NCBI GenBank assembly: GCA_031284845.1
Contig: JAITXH010000024.1
Coordinates: 1 to 8,671, forward strand
From: Puniceicoccales bacterium
GTDB taxonomy: Bacteria > Verrucomicrobiota > Verrucomicrobiia > Opitutales > UBA953
Direction of reading: 5' to 3'
DNA length: 8,671 nucleotides
Part shown: positions 1 to 7,200 of the stretch, piece after piece
Layout: each line of letters starts with the position of its first letter
Position numbering within the stretch: the first letter of the stretch is position 1
Position numbers and translations under genes: made by a program
The notes under the pieces: model-generated
The model's database searches: none
What the model saw: only the letters and a program-made list of their open reading frames with translations
Told to the model about the DNA's origin: nothing

Positions 1-639
1 CTCCTTGTCACTACGGACAAAGGTCTCTGCGGCGCTCTCAATGCCAATCTGTTCCGCCTCCTCGCCGACATCCCTGCCACCGCCAAGTTCGTAGCCGCCG
101 GGCGCAAGGGCGCACAGCATCTCGCACGCACGGGACGCACCCTGCTGGCAGATTTCGCCATCTCCGATCGCGTGAACTTTTCTGAAGTGCGTGCGCTTGG
201 CGAATACCTCATCAAGCAATACCTTGAGCACCAGATAGACACCCTCGAAATCCTTTTTCCGCGTTTCAAAAACACCCTCATTCAGGAGCCAGTGCTCCAG
301 CCAGTGCTCCCCCTCGCCAACATCGGCTCTATCGCCTCCTCCTCCCACAGTGCCGATGGCACCGATGCCGTGCATGGTGACACCCGGGAGATGGCCTTTG
401 AACCCAGCGCGGCGGATGTCCTCGGGCAACTCCCGGCCTTATTTTTCAAGCACACCCTCTATCATGCGATACTGGAGGCAAAAGCCTCGGAGCACTCCGC
501 ACGCATGGTGGCGATGAAGGCGGCGACGGACAATGCGAAGAAAATCACGGAAAGCCTCACGCTTGATTATAATAAAGCGCGACAGGCCGCCATTACTCAG
601 GAAATCAATGAGATCACTGCCGCAGTGTTCGTGAAGTAG
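1..639 (+). CDS. atpG: F1F0 ATP synthase gamma subunit, 5'-truncated by the window edge
   Basis: This is the rotor shaft of the F1 ATP synthase, whose rotation inside the alpha/beta hexamer couples proton flow to ATP synthesis at the cytoplasmic membrane face. Frame 1 is open from base 1 to TAG at 637-639, giving 212 residues. Family members are usually about 290 residues, so roughly the first 80 lie outside the window. The open stretch begins in the conserved TTDKGLCGALNANLF motif (residues 4-18). It ends in the family signature, with MVAMKAATDN and YNKARQAAITQEINEI leading to the C-terminal helix that reaches into the catalytic hexamer. An in-frame methionine-type start at 172 is internal and not the real start. 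The middle part (residues 95-140) is the variable region and carries a duplicated PVL element. No atpD follows; the gene ends in a terminator-like hairpin. Identification is secure. Confidence 0.97.
   Translation, partial: LLVTTDKGLCGALNANLFRLLADIPATAKFVAAGRKGAQHLARTGRTLLADFAISDRVNFSEVRALGEYLIKQYLEHQIDTLEILFPRFKNTLIQEPVLQPVLPLANIGSIASSSHSADGTDAVHGDTREMAFEPSAADVLGQLPALFFKHTLYHAILEAKASEHSARMVAMKAATDNAKKITESLTLDYNKARQAAITQEINEITAAVFVK
287..310 (+). repeat. Perfect 12-bp tandem duplication inside atpG
   Basis: AGCCAGTGCTCC occurs twice head to tail (287-298 and 299-310). The copies are in frame and give the protein segment EPVLQPVL. The length is a multiple of three, so the reading frame survives. 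This looks like a slippage duplication in the variable middle region of the gamma subunit. Confidence 0.85.
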
Positions 640-653
640 GGCAGGGGCATTAT

Positions 654-687
654 AACCCCGGCAATCCTTTTTTGGGGTGGTTTTTTT
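654..687 (+). terminator. Probable intrinsic terminator of atpG
   Basis: ACCCC (655-659) pairs with GGGGT (674-678), extendable by two G-U pairs, and is followed by GG and seven T (681-687). The same CCCC can instead pair with GGGG at 644-647, so two alternative hairpins compete. The hairpin lies between convergent genes and could also act weakly on the minus-strand transcript that ends at 701. The stem is short and the loop long, hence moderate confidence. Confidence 0.5.
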
Positions 688-700
688 ATCTACAGGCGGC

Positions 701-1693
701 TTAGCGTCCGGGAGCGGGTGTCGTGCGTTCTTTGCCAAGCAGCCATTGCAAATCGGCATAAACCACTAGGCGCTCTTCAGCATCGGCACTCTCACTTGCC
801 TTTTGAATGGCATCTTTGAACGCTGTCTTATCCCCGCGCCAACGTGCTACTGCGGCCAATGCCACATGAGCGCGTGCGTTGGCTCTGAGCGCCAACGATG
901 CTTTCGCCCATTCTTCGGCCTGTTCGTATGTTTCGATTGAAACGGAAAAGGTCTGCCGGGTCTCTAGATGCGCAGGCGGCAGGCGCTCTGGAGTCCGCCC
1001 GGAGGGCGTTTCGCGGTTTCGCGGGGAATTCGCAGGACGCACGAGCTGCCACGCCGCGCCGGCTAAGGCATCCGGCTCTCCGGCGTTTTCCTGCACGAAA
1101 TTTTTAAGCGCAACACGGGCGGCATCTTCGCCGGATTTTTTGGCGATTGCGTCAAGTTTGCCGTCAAAAAAATACTCCATCCGCGTTTTGCGCGACAAAG
1201 CCGGATTCGCCGGGATTTTATCCACAAGCGCGATCACAGCGTCATGGTCGCCTTTCCCGCGCAACACGGGCAAAAGGTAAAGTAACTCCGCCCGTATCCG
1301 CATCGGCTGGGCGTCTCCAGCTAGCGCGTCCACGAGTTGCCCGGCCAGCACTCCGGCCTTGGCGTAATCCTTTTGTGCCATGCGGACATGGTATTGCAGG
1401 GAGACGCGGGTGGTGGCACGCATGGACTCCGGGTAATGTCCCGCCAGAGAGTCTGCCACCACACAAGCGCCTTCGTAGTCGCCTGCGGCGATCCGCTCTT
1501 CGTAGTCCTCGAAAGCCCGTTCGCGGGTAGCTTCCGCGGTTTTGTCGGGCTGCCCGGTGTGCGGCGCATCCGGCGTGCCCGTGCCGCGGGAGAAGAACGT
1601 CATGGTCGCTGCCATTCCCGCAAACCACACCGCGAGCATGCCGCCGAAGCAGCATGCGAGTTTCACGGTATTCCTGCGGGCTGGACGGCTCAA
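701..1693 (-). CDS. Membrane-anchored helical-repeat (TPR-like) protein of unknown function
   Basis: I do not recognise a named family. The 330-residue product has a basic N-terminus, one hydrophobic segment (about residues 11-34, ending TMTFF), and then a mainly alpha-helical Ala-rich region. Residues 56-85 and 100-125 look like TPR-type helix pairs. The segment around GAAWQLV (212-218) and residues 256-300, with A..A and RGDKTAFKDAIQKA patterns, resembles the C-terminal helical module found behind redoxin domains, but no thioredoxin fold or CxxC is present. Residues 219-250 form a Pro/Arg-rich linker that matches a palindrome-dense DNA stretch. The TTG start (1693-1691) overlaps the TGA of the upstream oxidoreductase gene by two bases, which suggests translational coupling. 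A GTG at 1666-1664 preceded by AGGA at a good distance is an equally plausible start and would give 321 residues. It is probably a signal-anchored periplasmic protein; this is inference. Confidence 0.75.
   Translation of the reverse strand: MSRPARRNTVKLACCFGGMLAVWFAGMAATMTFFSRGTGTPDAPHTGQPDKTAEATRERAFEDYEERIAAGDYEGACVVADSLAGHYPESMRATTRVSLQYHVRMAQKDYAKAGVLAGQLVDALAGDAQPMRIRAELLYLLPVLRGKGDHDAVIALVDKIPANPALSRKTRMEYFFDGKLDAIAKKSGEDAARVALKNFVQENAGEPDALAGAAWQLVRPANSPRNRETPSGRTPERLPPAHLETRQTFSVSIETYEQAEEWAKASLALRANARAHVALAAVARWRGDKTAFKDAIQKASESADAEERLVVYADLQWLLGKERTTPAPGR
982..1023. repeat. Palindrome-dense, REP-like segment inside the helical-repeat gene
   Basis: Three structures sit side by side. 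The first is a hairpin with GGCG (982-985) against CGCC (996-999), plus an inner CTC/GAG. The second is CGCCC (996-1000), loop GGA, then GGGCG (1004-1008). The third is a perfect tandem of GTTTCGCG (1008-1015 and 1016-1023). The stretch encodes residues about 224-238 of a Pro/Arg-rich linker. The repeats are seen directly; that this is an inserted REP-type element is inference. Confidence 0.45.
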
Positions 1694-3132
1694 AGCTTAT
1701 AGAACTGTTCCCAGCCCGGGCGAGGCGGGACGCCGTCGAGCAACTGGTTTGCCACCTCGTGATTCGTGATTTTTTTCGTCACGGGATCGAAGTCCAGCTT
1801 GGCATTCACGCGTTGTGCGATGACACCCAGTGCCATTGTTTCGCACAGGGGGCCGGAGACGGAAAACGGCGAGCGGGTCTTTTCCTCACCGAGCGCGGCG
1901 AGCAAGAAGTTTTTGTAATGGTCCGACGGGCTTTTGGGCACGGTGGGCAGCTTGAGCGATTTGGCTTTGTCTTTCTCAAGGATTTTGAGCGTTGTGCCGT
2001 GTGTGCCTCCCTGGAATGTGAGGCCGTCGCTGCTGTAGATTTCCTTGCCGTTGGTGGGGGCTTTCGCGCCTTTGCCTTTAATTCCTGAGCCGCCGCCGGG
2101 AGGCGGAATGTTCGCATCCACCTCCACTTCGCCTGCATTGGAGGGCAGCGGGGGCAGGTTCTTCTGCCCATCATACCATGTGAGCGTGACGGGCGGCTTG
2201 TCTCCGCGTGCGGGGAACTTGAAGGCGAGCGTCGAAGCCTGCGGGAAGATAAACGGATTGTGCCCGACGATCTTCACCGGATTGATTTCGGTCGGCAGTC
2301 CCAATTCGAGAAATTCGTGTGCAGTGTCAAAGATGTGTGCGCCCCAGTCACCGAGGGCACCGTTGCCGAAGTCATACCAGCAGCGCCACTCGCCGTTGAG
2401 ATAGCCGTCGTTGAACTTGTGGTCGAGGGCCGTGGCGAGCCAGGCGTTCCAGTCAATCCAAGCGGGGGTGGGTTGTTCCGGGAAATAATCTTTCAGGCCG
2501 ATGAACTTCGGTTTGTGCCAGCGGCGAGCGGCGTTCATGTGGGCATTGATCTTGGTGATATTTTTGATGATGCCCGCTTCCGTCCACGCTTTGAATTGGA
2601 AGTAGTTGGCCGCAGAGTGCCCTTGGTTGCCCATCTGGGTCACGACTTTGTATTTCTTTTCAGCGGCGATGAGGAGGCTGATTTGCTTGACGCTGTGCGC
2701 CACAGGTTTTTCGACATAGACGTGCTTGCCAAGAGACATAGCCAGAATGGCTGCAGGGAAGTGGGAGAAATCTGGCGTGGCGACAAGCACGGCTTCGATA
2801 TCGTTGCCCACTTTGTCAAACATCTGGCGGAAATCTTTAAAACGGGGGACATTGGGGTATCGCTTCAAGACACCTTGGGTGCGCGGCGCACCAATTTCGG
2901 TGTCGCACAGAGCGACGACTTCGGCGAGGCCAGTTTTGGCAAACTCGGAAATGTCGGATGCGCCTTGATTGCCGATGCCGATGTAGGCGATTTTTACTTT
3001 TTGGCCGGGTTTCTTTTCGCCGGCGGCAGCGAAGATTCGCGGCGTCGCGGAAGCGATGAAGGGGAATGCGCCGGCGGCGAGAATGCCCTTGATGAAAGAG
3101 CGGCGTTGGATCGTTGAGATGGTGTTGTTCAT
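1690..3132 (-). CDS. Tat-exported Gfo/Idh/MocA family oxidoreductase
   Basis: This is an NAD(P)-dependent oxidoreductase, probably acting on a sugar or sugar derivative outside the cytoplasm; the substrate cannot be read from the sequence. The product has 480 residues. The N-terminus carries a twin-arginine signal, QRRSFIKG at 9-16, then a hydrophobic stretch and a likely cleavage site after AAA (35-37). The Rossmann fold starts at about residue 45 with the dinucleotide-binding GIGNQG (52-57). EKP (141-143) is the conserved family motif holding the catalytic-site lysine. GNQGHS (168-173) and GALGDWGAHIFD (258-269) are typical of the large Verrucomicrobiota/Planctomycetota subgroup annotated as Gfo/Idh/MocA. 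Residues 341-363 form a Pro/Gly/Lys-rich loop, a variable region in this subgroup. The start is ATG (3132-3130) without a clear Shine-Dalgarno. The TGA stop overlaps the TTG start of the downstream gene, so the two are probably one transcript. Family assignment is firm; the specific role is unknown. Confidence 0.93.
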   Translation of the reverse strand: MNNTISTIQRRSFIKGILAAGAFPFIASATPRIFAAAGEKKPGQKVKIAYIGIGNQGASDISEFAKTGLAEVVALCDTEIGAPRTQGVLKRYPNVPRFKDFRQMFDKVGNDIEAVLVATPDFSHFPAAILAMSLGKHVYVEKPVAHSVKQISLLIAAEKKYKVVTQMGNQGHSAANYFQFKAWTEAGIIKNITKINAHMNAARRWHKPKFIGLKDYFPEQPTPAWIDWNAWLATALDHKFNDGYLNGEWRCWYDFGNGALGDWGAHIFDTAHEFLELGLPTEINPVKIVGHNPFIFPQASTLAFKFPARGDKPPVTLTWYDGQKNLPPLPSNAGEVEVDANIPPPGGGSGIKGKGAKAPTNGKEIYSSDGLTFQGGTHGTTLKILEKDKAKSLKLPTVPKSPSDHYKNFLLAALGEEKTRSPFSVSGPLCETMALGVIAQRVNAKLDFDPVTKKITNHEVANQLLDGVPPRPGWEQFYKL

Positions 3133-3329
3133 GGAAGTCGTTTAGCCTTGGAAAATTGGACAATCCTCCCGCTCTGGTGTCGTCCCGCAGGAGTGATGGT
3201 AGTAAAACAAATTCAGACGATTGAAGTTCCCTTCCCGTATTTTCAGCGGACTGAATTGAGCGAATTCGCGTGAAATATCCGGGGCAGCGCTTACTGTTTT
3301 CCACCTTTTCCGGCATTTCAACTTTCCGA
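3133..3329. other. Divergent intergenic region between the oxidoreductase gene and tcdA
   Basis: These 197 bases must hold promoters for both directions, but I see no convincing -35/-10 pair either way. Two symmetric elements are visible: AATTCAG (3210-3216) facing CTGAATT (3251-3257), and the 10-bp palindrome GCGAATTCGC (3260-3269). Either could be a protein-binding site or chance. A GTG at 3270 in the tcdA frame would extend that protein by 20 residues and use part of this region. Confidence 0.4.
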
Positions 3330-4124
3330 ATGACTCAAGACTACTTGCAACGTTTCGCCGGTGTGGGGCGACTTTACGGACGCGACGGACTGGCGCGACT
3401 CGCCGCCGCGCATGTCGCCGTCATCGGGCTTGGCGGCGTCGGCTCGTGGGCTGCCGAGGCGCTTGCCCGATCGGGCGTCGGCGCACTCACCCTCGTGGAC
3501 ATGGACGATGTGTGCCTGTCCAATACCAACCGCCAATTGCACGCGCTGGACGGCACCGCGGGGCAACCCAAAGCCGCCGTGTTGAAGGCGCGGGCGCAGG
3601 CGATTAACCCTGCCTGCCAGGTAGAGGCTGTTCAGCGTTTTTTCACGCCATCCTCAGCCGGGGAAATTCTCGCCACCGCCAGACCGTTAAGCGCGGTCGT
3701 TGATGCCATAGACAGTCTGGCAAACAAATGCCTCCTGCTCGCGCAATGCCGCACGCTGAAGCTCCCCGTCGTATCGAGCGGCGGATGCGCAGGCAAACGC
3801 GATGCCACCGCCGTGCGCGTGACAGATATGGAAGAGAGCAGGAGTGACCGCTTGCTGAAGTTCGTGCGCAAATGCCTCCGCACGGAATACGGCTTCCCGC
3901 GCGAAGGGAAAAAGTTCGGCATCCCCTGCGTGTGGTCTCCGGAGTTGAGCGCAGGCGACCCCGACGGCTGCGCATCCTCTTTGCCGGGAGCATTGACCGA
4001 CGGAGACGAGCTGCATCCAAACTGCGAATGGGGCTACGGCACAGCAGTATTCGTATCAGGCGTCTTCGGCTTCGCCGCCGCCGGAATCGTCGTAAACAAG
4101 ATTGCCGCCGGAGAATGGGGCTGA
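3330..4124 (+). CDS. tcdA: tRNA threonylcarbamoyladenosine dehydratase (TcdA/CsdL, ThiF/E1-like)
   Basis: This enzyme uses ATP to activate and dehydrate N6-threonylcarbamoyladenosine at position 37 of ANN-decoding tRNAs, forming the cyclic ct6A. It acts in the cytoplasm. The 264-residue product is close to the 268 residues of E. coli TcdA and resembles it along its length. Visible signatures are the N-terminal QRFAGVGRLYG (7-17), the nucleotide-binding GLGGVGS (33-39), the acidic DMDD (57-60), NTNRQLHA (65-72), K81, and DAIDS (125-129). I chose ATG 3330 because MTQDYLQRF aligns with the E. coli N-terminus. A GTG at 3270 is in frame but adds 20 residues that look unlike the family. Neither start has a good Shine-Dalgarno. 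The C-terminal hydrophobic stretch (238-256) is also present in E. coli TcdA. It is followed by rpoB in the same direction after 147 bases, with no clear terminator between. Confidence 0.93.
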   Translation: MTQDYLQRFAGVGRLYGRDGLARLAAAHVAVIGLGGVGSWAAEALARSGVGALTLVDMDDVCLSNTNRQLHALDGTAGQPKAAVLKARAQAINPACQVEAVQRFFTPSSAGEILATARPLSAVVDAIDSLANKCLLLAQCRTLKLPVVSSGGCAGKRDATAVRVTDMEESRSDRLLKFVRKCLRTEYGFPREGKKFGIPCVWSPELSAGDPDGCASSLPGALTDGDELHPNCEWGYGTAVFVSGVFGFAAAGIVVNKIAAGEWG

Positions 4125-4186
4125 CCTCAATGCCTTTTTCCGGGTTGCCCGCTCCCCGCCAAATATGCGGGCCTGAAAAAAACTGC

Positions 4187-4261
4187 TTGCAATCGCGTTC
4201 TTATTTGCCATGCAGAACCGTTCCACCGCTTTCACAAGCCACTTTCACAATTCCATATAAC
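4187..4261 (+). promoter_or_regulatory. Candidate promoter region of rpoB with a 9-bp direct repeat
   Basis: The 147 bases upstream of rpoB contain a TTGCAA (4187-4192) that could be a -35 after an A-rich patch, but its -10 position (ATGCAG at 4210-4215) is poor. A better -10-like TATAAC lies at 4256-4261, which would give an almost leaderless message. Between them CTTTCACAA occurs twice (4229-4237 and 4242-4250) with a 13-base period. The repeat is seen directly; the promoter role is inference. Confidence 0.3.
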
Positions 4262-4271
4262 GCAACAGCAC

Positions 4272-7200
4272 ATGTCCGAGCGCATCAACTTCGGAAAACT
4301 GCGGGATGTCATTGACCCGCCGAATCTCATTGAGAACCAGCTCAATTCCTACGCGGAATTCCTCCAAAAGGATACCGTGCCCAGTCAACGCAGGCCTTAC
4401 GGTCTCGAAGCTGTGTTCCGGGAAACATTCCCCATCGAGAGCTACGATGGACGCTGCACGCTGGAATACGTCAATTACACCCTTTCCACGCCCAAAAACA
4501 CCGAGACGGAGTGTATCCGCGAAGGCACTACCTACTCCATCTCGCTCCAGCTTAAACTGCGCCTCCGCGAAGAAGGCGGCCAAGTCAAAGACGAAGAGAT
4601 CTACATGGGCGAAGTCCCCATGATCACCGCCAGCGGCTCCTTCATCGTCAACGGCGCCGAGCGCGTCATCGTCAGCCAGTTGCACCGCAGCCCGGGTATC
4701 TGTTTTGAAGAAACCCCGCACACCAGCGGCAAGATGCTGCAATCTTTCCGCATCGTCCCGGACCGCGGCACCTGGCTTGAAGTCCAGTTCGACCAACAAG
4801 ATTTGCTCTATGTCTATGTGGACCGCCGCCGTCGTCGCCGCCGCTTCCTCATCACCACACTCCTGCGCGCACTCGGCTACGGAGCCGATAAAGACATCCT
4901 CAACCTCTTTTACAAGACGGAGTCCATTAAGATCAAAGACGCCATCGGCGACGAAAACATCGCCGATTACGTCCTCATCGAAGACATTGTGGATGCCGAA
5001 AAAGGCATCGTCCTCGCCCGCGCATTTGAACCGTTGACCAGCACCATCGTCCGCTCTATCGAGAAAATCGGCATCGGCACACTCAACGTCATTGACACCT
5101 TTGTTGACGACAGCGCCATCATCCGATCCCTCAAAAAAGACCCCACGCGCAACGAAGAAGAAGCGCTCAAAGATATTTACAAAAGACTGCGCCCCGGCGA
5201 ACCGCCCACCATCCCCAATGCACGCGCCCTCATCAAGCGCCTCTTTCAGGATACCAAGCGCTACGACCTCGGACGCGTCGGACGCTATAAACTCAACCAG
5301 CGCCTCGGCCTGAATCTCAGCGAAGAGACCCGCGTGATCACGCCGGAAGACATCGTCAAGGCAACGCGCTTCCTGTGCGGCATCAGAACCGGCAACATGG
5401 AAGCATGGAAAAGCGACGTCGCCTCCGTCGCCAAACAAAACAAGAAAAGCCTCCGCAAACAGGCCGAGCACGAAGGCACCCGCGGCTTCATGGACGACAT
5501 TGACCACCTCGGCAACCGCCGTATCCGCAATGTCGGCGAACTCCTCGCCAACCAATGTCGCATGGGCCTCGCCCGCACCGAACGCCTCGTCCGCGAGCGC
5601 ATGTCCATGTATGACCAGAGCGTGGACACCGTGACTCCGCAAAAGCTCATCAACCCCAAAGCACTCAGCACGGTCATCCGGGACTTCTTCGCACGCAGCC
5701 AGCTTTCCCAGTTCATGGACCAGATCAACCCCTTGTCCGAACTGACCCACAAGCGCCGCATTTCCGCCCTCGGGCCCGGTGGGCTTAACCGCGACCGCGC
5801 AGGCTTTGAAGTGCGCGACGTCCATCCCTCGCACTACGGGCGCATTTGCCCGATTGAGACGCCTGAAGGCCCGAATATCGGCCTCATCAATTCACTTTCC
5901 ACCTACGCCCGCGTCAACGAATTTGGTTTCATCGAGACCCCCTATCGCAAAGTCGAAAAAGGACGGGTCACCAACGAAATCAAATACATGGACGCCTACG
6001 AAGAGGAGGAATACAACATCGCGCAGGCCAATTCCGAGATGGACGAAAAAAATCATCTCATCGGACGCGTCACCGTCCGCGCCAAGAAACCGCAAGGCGG
6101 CGTGCTTTCCCGGGACGTTCTCGAGATTGACCCGAAGGAAGTCCACTACATGGACGTCTCGCCAAAGCAGCTCGTTTCCGTCGCCGCAGGCCTCATCCCC
6201 TTCCTCGAACACGACGACGCCAATCGCGCCCTCATGGGTTCAAACATGCAACGCCAAGGCGTGCCGCTTCTGCAAACCGAAGCCCCCTTTGTCGGCACAG
6301 GCATTGAGAACCGTATCGCCTCCGACTCCAAGACCGTCGTCCTCGCCGAAGCTGAGGGTATCGTCGCCCAAGTGGACGCCAAGCGCATCATCGTCACCAC
6401 AGACGGCAAAGCGCCGACCAACCTCGACAAAAAATCGAAGAGCGATCCCAAAAAGGGGATTTACATTTACGACCTGCGCAAATTCCTGCGCTCAAACGCC
6501 GCCACCTGCTTCAACCAAAAGCCCATTGTCACCAGAGGCCAGCCCGTGAAAACAGGGCAGGTGCTCGCCGACGGAGCCGGCACCGACAAAGGCGAACTCG
6601 CCCTCGGGCGCAACGTCCTCGTCGCCTTCATGCCTTGGAACGGGTATAACTTCGAAGACGCCATTCTCCTCAGCGAGCGCCTTCTCAAAGACGACGTCTT
6701 CACCTCCATTCACATCGAAGAGTTTGATGTCACCGCACGCGATACCAAGCTCGGCCCGGAGGAAATCACGCGGGACATCCCCAACGTCGGCGAAGAGGCC
6801 TTGAAAAACCTCAACCGCGACGGCGTCATCCGCATCGGGGCCGAGGTAAAGCCCGGCGACATCCTCGTCGGCAAGATTACGCCCAAAAGCGAAACCGAAC
6901 TTGCACCGGAAGAAAAACTCCTGCGTGCTATCTTCGGCGAGAAAGCCGCTGACGTGAAGGACACCTCGCTCATCGTCCCCTCCGGCATTTACGGCATAGT
7001 CATGGACGTGAAGACCTCCAGCCGCACAGACAAGGAAGTCGAAAAACTTTCCCAGTCCGACCAGCGCCGCCAGTTGAAAAAAGTGAACGAAGACCACCGT
7101 TCCCAAAACGAAAAACTGCGCGACGATCTCACCGAATCGCTCTCCAATATTCTGCTCGGCGAAAAAATCCCGCTCGATGTCAGTAACGCCGAGACCGATG

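Noticed and set aside
2088..2106. CCGCC/GGCGG inverted repeat in the oxidoreductase gene as an inserted element
   Set aside because: It encodes the Pro/Gly-rich loop that is variable in this family anyway, and it is made of simple Pro and Gly codons, so no insertion is needed to explain it.
2260..3117. Open frame of 285 codons opposite the oxidoreductase gene
   Set aside because: The minus strand carries all motifs of the Gfo/Idh/MocA family through this region, so the plus-strand frame is a shadow.
3260..3269. Palindrome GCGAATTCGC as an operator for tcdA
   Set aside because: A single 10-bp palindrome without a promoter context is easily met by chance; noted only within the intergenic entry.
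4147..4180. GCCCGC/GCGGGC hairpin after tcdA as a terminator
   Set aside because: It is followed by A residues and not T on the plus strand, and the loop holds extra competing pairs; it does not qualify as an intrinsic terminator for tcdA.
4245..5834. Long open frame of 529 codons antisense to rpoB
   Set aside because: It lies wholly across the conserved rpoB coding region, its product is low in complexity (A, D, F, V rich) and resembles no family; it is a by-product of GC-rich third positions.
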